Positions 33,645 to 42,494 are shown, counted from the first letter of the stretch. The stretch: DNA of 64,000 nt from Streptomyces violaceusniger Tu 4113 (GCF_000147815.2 NC_015957.1:6386001-6450000), one strand, 5' to 3'. Notes: a model not told the origin generated them from the sequence alone. Made by a program: numbers and translations.

Positions 33645-33900
33645 GCTGCCGCGCGGCGGCCACAGCCGGCCCCGCTGCGAGCGTTCGGTGTCCGATTCTC
33701 CGATTCGCAGGGTGGCGTGGGTGCGCGCAGCATGGAAGTGGCCGACTGCCGTCATTTTCGCGAGGTGACAGGCCATGACTGGTTGAGCCCACTGGAAGCA
33801 ACGGCCGCGACCCGGGCCGAGGCCGTGCGGCCGAGGGGCGTGGACGCCGGGGGACGCTCCGGCGCGATGTGCCGGTCGGAGGAGCCATAGGAGGTCGGCG
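33645..33900. other. Upstream region of the universal stress protein gene
   Basis: 256 bp without a gene. The downstream ribosome binding site AGGAGG (33890-33895) is clear. No convincing promoter or operator was found by eye. Confidence 0.4.
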
Positions 33901-34812
33901 ATGGCGCACGCACACGGAGATGAACCGATCGTGGTCGGCCTTGACCCCGATCCGGGCAGACGCGCGGCACTCGGCTGGGCCGCCGACGAGGCGGACCGGC
34001 GCCGCCTGCCGCTGCTGCTGGTCCTCGCGCAGAACGTGCCGACCCCCGGGTACCGGCCGACGGGCGGGCGGCCGTCCTGGGAGGAGTGGAACGAGTCGCT
34101 GCACACGTCGGGGGATCGCATGCTGAAGGAGGCGGTGGCCTTCGTCGAGTCCCGGCATCCGCAGGTGCGGGTATCCGGGCTGCTGGCCGAGGGGCATCCG
34201 GCGTGGGTGCTGCGTGAGCAGGCGCGGAACGCCACGGTGGTGGTGGTCGGGTCCTGGCGTCTGAGCGCTCTTCAGGAGGTCTTCACCTCCGCCGCCGTCG
34301 CCCTGCCGCTCATCGCCCACGCGCCCTGCCCCGTGGTGGTCGTGCCGGAACCGGAGCAGGTCCCCGAGACGGAACACGCCCCCGAGCCGGAGCACGTCCC
34401 CGAGCGGCAGCGGCATTTCGTGGTCGGGGTCGACGGCAGCCGTCATTCCGCGGCCGCCGTCGACTTCGCCTTCGACGAGGCCGCCTTGCACGGCTCGGCC
34501 CTGCGCGCCCTCTACGTGTGGCAACCTCCACGGTTCGGAACCCCGGACGAGGAGGCCGCCGTCCAGGAGTGCCGTCGGCTGCTGTCGGAGACCGTCGCCG
34601 GGCGTACCGCCGACCATCCGGAGGTGGAACTGCGCCAGGAGGTCGTGCCGGGCCACCCGGTGCAGGTCCTGACCGAGGCCTCCGAACACGCCCTCGGCCT
34701 GGTCGTGGGCACACGCGGACACGGCGGTTTCACCGGCCTGCTGCTGGGCTCCGTCAGCCAGGGCGTGACGCAGCACGCACGCTGTCCGGTCATCACCGTC
34801 CCGAGCGCCTGA
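33901..34812 (+). CDS. Universal stress protein, two tandem Usp domains
   Basis: 303 aa. Domain 1 (about 8-150) has VVGLDPDPGRRAALGWAADE but a degenerate nucleotide loop (VVVGSWRLSALQEVF). Domain 2 (about 175-303) begins VVGVDGSRHSAAAVDFAFDE and keeps the ATP-binding G-x2-G-x9-G-S loop in GTRGHGGFTGLLLGS. An acidic Glu/Pro linker joins them. Only the second domain is likely to bind ATP. Actinobacterial tandem Usp proteins act in dormancy or hypoxia responses; the role here is not shown by neighbours. Confidence 0.92.
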   Translation: MAHAHGDEPIVVGLDPDPGRRAALGWAADEADRRRLPLLLVLAQNVPTPGYRPTGGRPSWEEWNESLHTSGDRMLKEAVAFVESRHPQVRVSGLLAEGHPAWVLREQARNATVVVVGSWRLSALQEVFTSAAVALPLIAHAPCPVVVVPEPEQVPETEHAPEPEHVPERQRHFVVGVDGSRHSAAAVDFAFDEAALHGSALRALYVWQPPRFGTPDEEAAVQECRRLLSETVAGRTADHPEVELRQEVVPGHPVQVLTEASEHALGLVVGTRGHGGFTGLLLGSVSQGVTQHARCPVITVPSA

Positions 34813-34817
34813 CCACC

Positions 34818-34840
34818 GACCCGGCCCCAGAGGCCCGGTC
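34818..34840. terminator. Bidirectional hairpin between convergent genes
   Basis: GACCCGGCC (34818-34826) and GGCCCGGTC (34832-34840) form a nine-position stem with one C-C mismatch and a 5 nt loop. It lies between the stops of the universal stress gene (34812) and the LysR gene (34855), and could end both transcripts. Confidence 0.55.
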
Positions 34841-34854
34841 CGGTTCCGTGTTCC

Positions 34855-35781
34855 TCAGGCCCCGGCGGGGCGGGGCGCGATCTCCCGCAGCAACTCCATC
34901 ACCGCCCGGGCGCGGGCGGTCTGGGTCATGCCCTTCACCGAGGCAATCTGGACTTCGAGCGGGGGGCTTCCGTCCCGCAGCTCCAGTTCGGCGATCTCGC
35001 CGCCGCCGTAGGTCTGGCCGGTCGCCGGCCGCTGGTTCAGCACGGAGTATCCGAGCCCCCGGGCCACCAGGGAACGTACGGTTTCATAGCTCCGGGTGCG
35101 GTAGCGGACATCGGGCGCGGTGCCGGTGGCGGCGACCAGCGAGCGGAAGTAGTCACGGCTGTGGGGCAGGTCGAGCAGGACGAGGGGTTCCGCGGAGAGT
35201 TCGGCCAGCTCCACGGAGCCCTGCCGGGCCAGCGGGTGGTCGGCCGCGACGATGACATAGGCCGGGGCCCGCGCGATCGTCTCGCTGCGCAGGTCCATCT
35301 CGGCCGTCAGCCCGAGGTCGTAGGTGAGGGCGAAGTCGATGCGCCCCGCGCCCAGGGCCTGGACGAGCTGGTCCGTCTCTCCCTCCACCACGTCGATCTC
35401 GATGCCCGGGTAGCGGTCGGTGCATTCGCTGAACAGGGGCGGCAGATAGTACGGGGCCAGCGTCACGAAGCAGCCGACGGCCACCGGCCCGGAGATCGTC
35501 TCGCCGTCTCCCCGGGCCTCCCGCTCGATCTCGCGCGCACGGGCCAGCAGCTCCCGCGCCTGCTGCTGAAGCCTCTCCCCCGCGGGCGTCAGGGTCAGTC
35601 CCCGGCCCCTGCGGCGGATGAACAACTGCACCCGCAGGTCGCGCTCCAGGTTGTGGATGGCCGCGGACACGGCGGACTGTGCGATGTGGAGCGCCCCCGA
35701 CGCCTCCGTCATCGAACCGCGCTCGGCGGCGACGAGGAAGTAGCGGAGCTGGAGGAGGGTGAAACCCACCGGTGACGTCAT
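34855..35781 (-). CDS. LysR family transcriptional regulator
   Basis: 308 aa. The N-terminal HTH reads LLQLRYFLVAAERGSMTEAS, then AQSAVSAAIHNLERDL; a PBP-like effector domain follows. It is the last gene of the minus-strand catabolic unit, 64 bp after the MFS stop, on the same strand. It is the obvious candidate regulator of the monooxygenase-RidA-DUF1028-M20-MFS genes, though LysR regulators are more often divergent. Confidence 0.9.
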   Translation of the reverse strand: MTSPVGFTLLQLRYFLVAAERGSMTEASGALHIAQSAVSAAIHNLERDLRVQLFIRRRGRGLTLTPAGERLQQQARELLARAREIEREARGDGETISGPVAVGCFVTLAPYYLPPLFSECTDRYPGIEIDVVEGETDQLVQALGAGRIDFALTYDLGLTAEMDLRSETIARAPAYVIVAADHPLARQGSVELAELSAEPLVLLDLPHSRDYFRSLVAATGTAPDVRYRTRSYETVRSLVARGLGYSVLNQRPATGQTYGGGEIAELELRDGSPPLEVQIASVKGMTQTARARAVMELLREIAPRPAGA

Positions 35782-35845
35782 GCGTGACCCTCGCGCCTGG
35801 TGATCGGTGTCCGTGCCGATGCCGACCCTATGCGGCGGCCGGACC

Positions 35846-37213
35846 CTATGCGGGCGGTGCCTGGTGGACCTCCGCGGGCGCGTCCGAGACGTCCTCGGGG
35901 CGCAGCAGGGCGGAACCGGCGGTCTCCTTGAGGGACAGGGCGGCGATGAGACCGCCGACGGCGAACACCATCAGGTAGGGGCCGGGCAGCAGGGTGCTGC
36001 CGGTCGCCGAGATGAGCACGGTCATCAGGTACGGCACCGTGCCGGCGAACAGGGCGGCGGTGAGGTTGTAGGCGATGGACAGGCCGCTCTGGCGGATGCG
36101 GGTGGGGAAGATCTCCGCCGACCACACCGCGTAGGTGCCGAGGATCGCGGCGAGGATCACGCCGAGCAGCAAACCGGCGATCCAGGTCCCGGCGAGCCCG
36201 GTCCGCATGAGGAGGAACGCTGGAGTGGAGAGGACCAGGAGGCCCGCGGTGGCCCCGACGAAGACCGGTTTGCGTCCCACGCGGTCGGACAGCAGCCCGA
36301 ACACCGGGACCAGCACCAGCCCCAGCAGTGAGATCGCCGTGGACAGCAGGGCGGCGCTGCCGGCCGAGTGTCCCAGGTGGTCGGTCTCGTAGGTGACCAG
36401 GTACGTCAGCACCAGGTAGAAGGGCACGTGCATGGCGGCCATCAGACCCGCGGCCTGGAACAGATGCCGCTTGTGGCGGCGGAGCAACTCCCGTACGGGG
36501 GTGCACGGCACGGTGTCGTTGGCTTCGAGCGTCCGGTACTCGGGGGTGTCCTCGATCTTGTTGCGGATGATGAAGCCGATGACGCCGAGCGGCGCGGAGA
36601 TGAGGAAGGGGACGCGCCAGCCCCAGGCAGTGAGCTGGTCCTCGTCGAGCCCCGTCGACAGCAGCAGATAGACGAACGAACCGGCGAGGAAGCCCAGCAG
36701 GGAGCCGACCTCCAGCCAGCTCACCCCGAATCCGCGACGGCGCCGGGGGGCGCTCTCGGCGAGGAAGCTCGCCGCGCTGCCGAACTCGCCGCCCGCCGCG
36801 AATCCCTGGATCAGGCGCAGGATCACCAGGAGCACCGGGGCGGCGACCCCGATCGCCGCGTAGCCGGGCAGCAGACCGATCGTCAGGGTCGCGCCGGACA
36901 TCATGAAGATGACCAGCGACAGCGTGCGCTTGCGGCCGATCCGGTCGCCGAGCGGTCCGAACACCAGGGCGCCGATGGGCCGGATGCCGAAGGACACGGC
37001 GAACACGCCGAACACCGCGAGCAGTCCGGTGGTGCTGTTCTCGTCCGGGAAGAACACGGTCGCGACGGTGCCGGCGAGATAGGCGTAGGCGGCCCAGTCG
37101 AACCAGTGGACGAACACGCCGACGGCTCCCGCGGCAACGCTTCTGCGCAGTGCGACGACGTCGGTGGCCACCTCGACCTCGGCCGTGGTGACGTCGGTGT
37201 GAGTGGTGGGCAT
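35846..37213 (-). CDS. MFS transporter, metabolite:H+ symporter (MHS) family
   Basis: 455 aa, about 12 helices. The MHS hallmarks are the first helix (GAVGVFVHWFDWAAYAYLAG), FGIRPIGALVFGPLGDRIGR between helices 2 and 3, and RLIQGFAAGGEFGSAASFLA in helix 4. These transporters import organic acids, betaines and related solutes. It is downstream of the M20 hydrolase and is the probable uptake system for the substrate of this catabolic operon. The substrate cannot be read from sequence. Confidence 0.9.
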   Translation of the reverse strand: MPTTHTDVTTAEVEVATDVVALRRSVAAGAVGVFVHWFDWAAYAYLAGTVATVFFPDENSTTGLLAVFGVFAVSFGIRPIGALVFGPLGDRIGRKRTLSLVIFMMSGATLTIGLLPGYAAIGVAAPVLLVILRLIQGFAAGGEFGSAASFLAESAPRRRRGFGVSWLEVGSLLGFLAGSFVYLLLSTGLDEDQLTAWGWRVPFLISAPLGVIGFIIRNKIEDTPEYRTLEANDTVPCTPVRELLRRHKRHLFQAAGLMAAMHVPFYLVLTYLVTYETDHLGHSAGSAALLSTAISLLGLVLVPVFGLLSDRVGRKPVFVGATAGLLVLSTPAFLLMRTGLAGTWIAGLLLGVILAAILGTYAVWSAEIFPTRIRQSGLSIAYNLTAALFAGTVPYLMTVLISATGSTLLPGPYLMVFAVGGLIAALSLKETAGSALLRPEDVSDAPAEVHQAPPA

Positions 37214-37265
37214 GCGCGCCTCCTTTAGGGATGGGGTGGAAGAAGCCGGAGCTGTGCGGGTGCCG

Positions 37266-37321
37266 TGTGCGGGGGCCGCCTCGGTCAGGAGCCTGTGCGG
37301 GGGCCGCCTCGGTCAGGAGTC
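37266..37321. repeat. 28 bp tandem duplication spanning the M20 stop codon
   Basis: Two adjacent 28 bp units starting TGTGCGGGGGCCGCCTCGGT differ by one base. The second unit contains the stop codon of the M20 gene (37313-37315). The first lies in the M20-MFS gap, so the duplication lengthens the intergenic spacer and repeats the 3' end. Confidence 0.85.
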
Positions 37322-38497
37322 CGCGCTCGCGTATCGGCTCAGGCTCCGGTCCACACCGGTCCAGGCCAGCGCCACCGCCCCGTCGAGCAGGGCCCGTTGG
37401 GCGTTTGCGCCCACGCAGTACGCGGCGAACTCGTGCTGGTGGTTGGTGGCGGGCAGCGAGCCGATACCGATGTACGGGTGGATGGCGGGCACCGTCTGCG
37501 AGACGTTGCCCATGTCGGTGGAGGCGCGGTTCATCCGGGCGGCCTGTCCCGGCGGCGCGAACTCCCGTCCCAGGGCGAGGGCGTTCGCGCGGTAGTGGGC
37601 AAGAGCGGTCTCGTCCGTGCGGAACTCCGCGTACGGCTTGCTCTCCGGCTCGATCTCCAGCTCGCACCCGGTGGCGAGGGCACCCGCCTCGAAGGCACGC
37701 ATGACCCGTGGTTCCAGCTCGGCCAGTTCGGCGAGGGTCTCCGCCCTGACGTACCAGCGGCCGGTGGCCCGGTCCGGGATGGCGTTCGGGGCGTCCCCGG
37801 CGTGGGTCACCACGCCATGCACCCGGGCGGAGGTGGGCAGTTGCTGGCGGAGCAGCCCGGTCGCGACCTGGGCCACGGTGAAGGCGTCGGCCGCGTTGAT
37901 CCCGGCCTCGGGGTAGGCCGCGGCGTGTGCGGATCTACCGGTGTAGGAGATCTTGGAGTGGCTGACCGCGAACGGACGGGCCTCGGCTACGTCGACCGGC
38001 GCCGGGTGCACCATCATCGCCAGGTCCACCCCGGCGAAGGCGCCCCGGTCGAGCATCTCGATCTTGCCGCCGCCGCCCTCCTCCGCCGGGGTGCCGTAGA
38101 CCTCGACGGTGAGCCCGGCGTCGTCGGCGACGGCGGCGAGGCCGAGCGCGGCGCCGACCGAGCTCGCCGCGATGAGGTTGTGCCCGCACGCGTGGCCGAG
38201 GCCGGGCAGCGCGTCGTACTCGGCGCACAGCGCGATCCGGACCGGCCCGCTGCCGAACCGGGCGTGGAAGGCGGTCTCCAGGCCCAGGTAGGACGTGGTG
38301 ATGTCGAATCCGGCGCGGTCCAGCGGCTCGGGTACGGCGGCCGCCGCCCGGTGTTCCTCCCAGGCCGTCTCCGGGTCGGCGTGCAGCCGCTCGGACAGCC
38401 GGATCAGCTCTTCGGCGTGCCGGTCGACCTCGCGCCGGGCGGCCTCTTTGAACGTGCCCAACGTCCCCGGCGTCCCCGTGGTCCCCATCGTCCCCAT
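37313..38497 (-). CDS. M20 family amidohydrolase/metallopeptidase
   Basis: 394 aa from ATG 38497, which overlaps the DUF1028 stop (ATGA). Dinuclear metal motifs: LGHACGHNLIAAS, GTPAEEGGGG and the late NHQHEF. The lid domain has HAGDAPNAIPDR. The group resembles AbgB/IAA-amino-acid hydrolases that cleave N-acyl amino acids or amides. The N-terminal 15 residues are a low-complexity G-T-x repeat. In this operon it likely hydrolyses an amide made after monooxygenase and RidA steps (inference). Confidence 0.9.
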   Translation of the reverse strand: MGTMGTTGTPGTLGTFKEAARREVDRHAEELIRLSERLHADPETAWEEHRAAAAVPEPLDRAGFDITTSYLGLETAFHARFGSGPVRIALCAEYDALPGLGHACGHNLIAASSVGAALGLAAVADDAGLTVEVYGTPAEEGGGGKIEMLDRGAFAGVDLAMMVHPAPVDVAEARPFAVSHSKISYTGRSAHAAAYPEAGINAADAFTVAQVATGLLRQQLPTSARVHGVVTHAGDAPNAIPDRATGRWYVRAETLAELAELEPRVMRAFEAGALATGCELEIEPESKPYAEFRTDETALAHYRANALALGREFAPPGQAARMNRASTDMGNVSQTVPAIHPYIGIGSLPATNHQHEFAAYCVGANAQRALLDGAVALAWTGVDRSLSRYASADS

Positions 38498-39171
38498 CAC
38501 CGGTCGCCCGGGACGCCGTAGGAGGGGGCGGAGGCGGGGTCGAGTCCACGGCACACGTAGTCGTCCCGCTGCGGCAGCCAGACGGCGAGGAGTTCGGCGA
38601 GCCGGTCGACGGGGTCGTCGGCCCAGTCCACCCGCAGGTCGGTCACCCGCCAGTCCACGTCCGCGACGACCGCGAGGCCCGCGGAGTGCACCGGCCCCTC
38701 CTCGCCACCGGCCTCGACCGCGGCCTTCAGGGCGGTGACCAGCCGCTCCTCCAGCTCCCCCGGGGCGGCGGAGTACGCGTCGAGGAGAACGCCGGGGATG
38801 TGCTCGCCGCGCAGCATGTTGCCGGCCGCCACCGCGCCCTCGGCGGTGGCCGAGGCGTGCTTGCCCAGGGTGTGCGCGCCGCTGTAGACGAAGCCGGGCC
38901 CCGAGCGGCCCAGCACGGTCAACTGGCGGTGGGCGATGGACTTCGCGTTCCGCGCCGCGCCGGTGACACCGGCCAGGGCGCGTTCCGCGTCACCGTGGTC
39001 GGCCAGTTCCGCCAGCAGGCTGGTGCCGAGCGTGGGATCGGTGACGTTCTGGGACGCCGCCGCGCCGACCCCGGGCCGCAGATGGGCGACCCGGGCGGCG
39101 ACCGCCGGACTCGACGAGCTGACCGCGATGGCGAACCGCTCGCCGTCGCGGACCACCAGGGAGAATGTCAT
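38497..39171 (-). CDS. DUF1028 domain-containing protein
   Basis: 224 aa from ATG 39171, overlapping the RidA stop. It starts MTFSLVVRDGERFAIAVSSS, the Ntn-hydrolase-like N-terminus of DUF1028, with LGKHASATAEGAVAAGNML centrally and a C-terminal block ending YVCRGLDPASAPSYGVPGDR. DUF1028 proteins are often encoded with RidA and M20 proteins; no reaction is established. Here it is translationally coupled to both, so a linked step is likely. Confidence 0.9.
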   Translation of the reverse strand: MTFSLVVRDGERFAIAVSSSSPAVAARVAHLRPGVGAAASQNVTDPTLGTSLLAELADHGDAERALAGVTGAARNAKSIAHRQLTVLGRSGPGFVYSGAHTLGKHASATAEGAVAAGNMLRGEHIPGVLLDAYSAAPGELEERLVTALKAAVEAGGEEGPVHSAGLAVVADVDWRVTDLRVDWADDPVDRLAELLAVWLPQRDDYVCRGLDPASAPSYGVPGDR

Positions 39172-39647
39172 GCCCGCGCCTCCTCGGGGATCACGGCGAC
39201 GGCGTCGATCTCGCACAGCCACTCCGGACGGGCCAGGGCCGACACCACCAGGCCGGTGGAGATGGGGTGGACGCCCTTGGTCCAGCGGCCCACGGTGCGG
39301 TACACCGCCTCGCGGTAGCGCGGGTCGATCAGATAGATGGTCAGCTTGACCAGGTGCTCCATCCGGCTGCCCGCCTCTTCGAGCAGCATCTTGATGTTCG
39401 CCATGGCCTGTTCGGCCTGCGCCTCGGCGTCGCCGATGCCCACGGACTCGCTGGTGTCGAGGTCCTGGCCGATCTGGCCCCGGACGTACACGGTGTCGCC
39501 GGCGACTACCGCCTGGCAGAGGTCGTTGTCGAGGTTCTGCTCGGGATAGGTGTCGCGGGCGTTGAACGGACGGATCCGGGTGTGCCCGCCGGCAACGACC
39601 GGTGCCTTGACGGCGTTCGCCCGGCGGCCTTCGCTCGTGGAGGTCAT
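39168..39647 (-). CDS. RidA family protein (enamine/imine deaminase-like)
   Basis: 159 aa from ATG 39647 with TGAGGAG 5 to 11 bp upstream. It carries VVAGDTVYVRGQIGQDLDTS, EAQAEQAMANIKMLLEEAG and HLVKLTIYLIDPRYREAVYR, typical of the RidA/YjgF fold. RidA proteins hydrolyse reactive enamines and imines; relatives act in ring-cleavage pathways (RutC, 2-aminomuconate deaminase). Its place after a flavin monooxygenase suggests it handles an oxidised nitrogen compound. The longer open frame upstream is antisense noise. Confidence 0.9.
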   Translation of the reverse strand: MTSTSEGRRANAVKAPVVAGGHTRIRPFNARDTYPEQNLDNDLCQAVVAGDTVYVRGQIGQDLDTSESVGIGDAEAQAEQAMANIKMLLEEAGSRMEHLVKLTIYLIDPRYREAVYRTVGRWTKGVHPISTGLVVSALARPEWLCEIDAVAVIPEEARA

Positions 39648-39657
39648 CCTCTGCTCC

Positions 39658-40953
39658 TCAGTTCTTCCAGGCCGCCGGCGCGGCGCCGGGCCGGTCGGTG
39701 GTGCCGTACGCGAGATAGCCCCGCTGGGTCGTGATGTGATCGGCGACGTATCCGGCGTCGTGCCAGACGCCCCAGATGAAGCTCGATCCGCGGCGGGACA
39801 GCCAGGGCAGGCCCAGGAAGTACACGCCGGGCTCGGAGGACACACCGCGCCGCTGGTCGGGCCGGCCGTGCTCGTCGAACGCGTCGACCTCGAGCCAGCC
39901 GTAGTCGGTGGCAAAGCCCGTCGCCCAGACGATCGAGGTGACACCGGCCGCGGCCAGGTCGAGTTCCAGCCGGGGGTCGGCCATGCCTTCCGGGTCCGGC
40001 CCGAGGTCGTGGGCCTGCGGCTCCTCGGGGAGGTCGAGCCCATTGCGCTCGACATACGCGTCGGCCGCCCGGAGGAGTTCGAGGTACTTCGCGTCGCCGA
40101 GCGCGACGTTCGTGGCGAGATCCGGCGCGAAGCGCAGCACACCGTCGTCGTAGGACGCGGTCAGGCCGACGAGCTCGACGCCGTCGGCGGCCAGGGCACG
40201 GAAGTCCACGGTGTGGCCGCCGCGGGCGCCGCTCACCGCGATGGTGACGTGTTCGGCACCCTGCGGAGGCGTCTCCGCGTCCCACCGCCCGAGCACACCG
40301 AGCCACCAGCAGAAGTCACGTCCGCGGTACTGGCGGGCGGGACGGTCGTGCGGACCGACGGAGAGGAAGACCCGGCGGCCGGACCGGCGCAGCTCATCGG
40401 CGATCTGGACCCCCGAGGAGCCGGCCCCGACCACGAGCACCGCGCCCTCGGGGAGCCGCTCCGGATTACGGTACCCGCTGGAGTGGAGCTGCACGGGGAC
40501 GGCGCCGTCCGGGACGATGGGCGGGATCACGGGCCGCTGGAACGGCCCGGTCGCGGCCACGACGAAGCGCGCGTCGATGGGGCCCCGCGAGGTCTCGACT
40601 CGGAAGCCGGGCCGTCCGGTCCGCTTCCGTACCGAGGTCACCTCGACACCGCACCGGATCGGGGCGCCTATCTTCTCGGCGTAGGTGACGAAGTAGTCGG
40701 CGATCTGCTCCTTCGAGGCGAAGGCATCGGGGTGGACGTCGGGGTCGACATCGGAGAACTCCAGCCCCGGGAACCGGTCGTGCCACGCGGGCCCGTTCGC
40801 CACCAGTGAATCCCACCGCTCCGAGCGCCACCGCTCGGCGATACGGTGCCGCTCCAGGACGATATGCGGCACACCGTGGGCTCCCAGGTGCTCGCTCATC
40901 GCCACGCCCGCCTGGCCCGCGCCGACGACGACTACCTCAGTCTCTTCACTCAA
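39658..40953 (-). CDS. Flavin-containing monooxygenase (NAD(P)/FAD-dependent)
   Basis: 431 aa. FAD site VVVVGAGQAGVAMSEHLGAH at the N-terminus, NADPH site VLVVGAGSSGVQIADELRRS near 165, and the ATG motif in VWATGFATDYGWLEVDAF. This layout fits bacterial class B FMO/YUCCA-like proteins. As first gene of the unit it probably starts catabolism by oxygenating the substrate at N or a carbonyl. YUCCA likeness together with an IAA-amide-hydrolase-like M20 makes indole-type substrates one possibility, unproven. Confidence 0.9.
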   Translation of the reverse strand: MSEETEVVVVGAGQAGVAMSEHLGAHGVPHIVLERHRIAERWRSERWDSLVANGPAWHDRFPGLEFSDVDPDVHPDAFASKEQIADYFVTYAEKIGAPIRCGVEVTSVRKRTGRPGFRVETSRGPIDARFVVAATGPFQRPVIPPIVPDGAVPVQLHSSGYRNPERLPEGAVLVVGAGSSGVQIADELRRSGRRVFLSVGPHDRPARQYRGRDFCWWLGVLGRWDAETPPQGAEHVTIAVSGARGGHTVDFRALAADGVELVGLTASYDDGVLRFAPDLATNVALGDAKYLELLRAADAYVERNGLDLPEEPQAHDLGPDPEGMADPRLELDLAAAGVTSIVWATGFATDYGWLEVDAFDEHGRPDQRRGVSSEPGVYFLGLPWLSRRGSSFIWGVWHDAGYVADHITTQRGYLAYGTTDRPGAAPAAWKN

Positions 40954-41362
40954 CTTTCAGCCTCCACTCAGGCGGTAGCGCATCCCGGTGTCGCGTCGAC
41001 TGTGCTGTGGGTGCTACCGCACGAGGGATCCTTGGGCATGGCCGTAGTGCTGTCCAACAGATGTTTCCGCTGTAGGCGATCTGATTTTCAGATTTGGACA
41101 CCTGCGAGTGGTGCCGGTCGGCCGAGCAGATGGGCGCGGTACTTGGCCAGCACTTCCTCGCGCGCGCCGACGGGCCCGGGGCGGTTCAGGAGGCGCTGTG
41201 CTCCGGGCTCCTGTTCGAGGGTGTGAGGATCGCGCGCGTGGGGGCGAAGACCGGGCGCACCATGCGCAGGTTGAGCTGCGCCGTGGTGTAGGCGCGGCCC
41301 CTGGGCAGCACAGCGGCCCGCTCATCCAGGACCTGCCGGACCATCCGGTGCCGTTCGCCTAG
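40954..41362. other. Region upstream of the catabolic operon; nothing firm recognised
   Basis: This holds the operon promoter region (AT-richer near 41080, CTGATTTTCAGATTTGGAC) and then open frames without starts. The frame ending in TAG at 41362 is in phase with the ArsR fragment that follows and may be its upstream part, but no motif is visible in it. Confidence 0.35.
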
Positions 41363-41641
41363 CCGGCGGGCCGGGAGCTGCCGCTACTCCCGGATGGGAG
41401 CGACGCGCCGGACGAGCGCCTCGCGGGAGTCCTCCGGCGCACCCGGCTCGCCCTGCTGCGCTCCTTGGACGAAGCCCGTACGACCACGGGGCCGGCCCGC
41501 CGTATCGGCGTCAGCGCCGCGACGGCCTCCGCCCATGCCTCGGCCCTGCGCGCCGCCGTTCTCCTCACCACCAGCCGCACGGGGCGCTCGGTGCGGCATG
41601 AGCGGACGGCCCTGGCGGAACTGCTGCCGGCAGGCGGCGCG
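41363..41641 (+). pseudogene. ArsR/winged-helix regulator C-terminal fragment
   Basis: After an in-frame TAG at 41360-41362 the plus strand reads RRTRLALLRSLDEARTTTGP, ARRIGVSAATASAHASALRA and AVLLTTSRTGRSVRHERTAL, the winged-helix C-terminus of a large ArsR-type (DUF5937-like) regulator. It lacks a start codon, and the 200-residue N-terminal region is not recognisable upstream. A decayed gene. Confidence 0.65.
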
Positions 41642-41684
41642 GCCGACGGCGGGAACACCTCGACGCTGGTCCAGAACCGTTGCG

Positions 41685-42422
41685 CTACGCGCCGGGTGGC
41701 AGGAGTCCGCGGGCCAGGGTGAAGGCAGCCGTGGCGGTGGACAGGAGGGCGTTGATCCTTCCGAGGATGCGAGCCGTCCTGTCGGCATCCTGCGCGTCGA
41801 CCGCCGCGGCCAGGTCGTCGGCGTACTCCCGCGCCCTTACCGCCTCATCGGACGTCGCGGTGTCCGCGTCCGCACGCAGGGCGTCGATCAGTTGCTGATG
41901 GGGGATGTCAGGCGCGTTCGCCCGGTTGCCATAGCCGCCGTGGACCACCGAATGATGGCTGTTGACGTTCGCCACGACGAAGCCGCCCGGTCCAGTGGAG
42001 ATGTTCACCCCTTCGCCTCCCGTCCAGATGAACTTGCCCTCGTACTCGGTCCAGCCCTTGTGCGTCACGCTGTAACTGCCGAACCGCCAACCCTCCACAT
42101 CGATCAGCTTGTGCTTGAGCGGCTCGGCCAGGATGCGCATGGCGTCCGCCCGATTCCATCCTCGCTGGGCGAAGTAGTCGGTCATCATCACGCGCCGACC
42201 CGGGTTCGCCGCCCGCCGGCAGATCTCGCGGAATGCCTGCCCCTGATACGTCTCCAACTGGCCCGGGGTGACCGACGGCTCCGGCAGCCGCCGCCGATGC
42301 ACGATTCCGCGGATCCATACGAACAGGGCGTAGATCAACCAGCAGAGCAAGGCGGCGATCACAACTAGCTTCGGTGCCAACTCCACGCTCGTCACCCTCC
42401 CCCGTTGGCCCCAAGCCAACAC
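41685..42422 (-). CDS. Membrane-anchored protein of unknown function
   Basis: 245 aa from GTG 42422; a GTG at 42395 (VTSVELAPK) is in frame but has GGAGG directly against it. One N-terminal helix (LVVIAALLCWLIYALFVWI) is followed by a cytoplasmic domain with MTDYFAQRGWNRADAMRILA, and FGSYSVTHKGWTEYEGKF, which resembles a winged helix, then a glycine-rich strand and C-terminal helices. A TCCTG repeat lies 43-72 bp upstream. No named family recognised. Confidence 0.7.
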   Translation of the reverse strand: MLAWGQRGRVTSVELAPKLVVIAALLCWLIYALFVWIRGIVHRRRLPEPSVTPGQLETYQGQAFREICRRAANPGRRVMMTDYFAQRGWNRADAMRILAEPLKHKLIDVEGWRFGSYSVTHKGWTEYEGKFIWTGGEGVNISTGPGGFVVANVNSHHSVVHGGYGNRANAPDIPHQQLIDALRADADTATSDEAVRAREYADDLAAAVDAQDADRTARILGRINALLSTATAAFTLARGLLPPGA

Positions 42423-42464
42423 ATTTTAGGGCCAGTTGGTGTGCTGTGACCCTGTCCTGCCGCG

Positions 42465-42494
42465 TCCTGTCCTGTCCTGTCCTGTCCTGTCCTG
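42465..42494. repeat. TCCTG pentanucleotide repeat (6 units)
   Basis: Six perfect TCCTG copies (30 bp), preceded by two imperfect relatives near 42450-42460. The repeat lies between the AsnC stop (42519) and the start of the membrane protein gene, in that gene's probable promoter or leader region. Unit-number slippage would change spacing by 5 bp. Confidence 0.9.

Noticed and set aside
35846..37667. Long Arg-rich open frame overlapping the MFS gene on the same strand
   Set aside because: Frame-shadow of the transporter; no motifs and biased composition.
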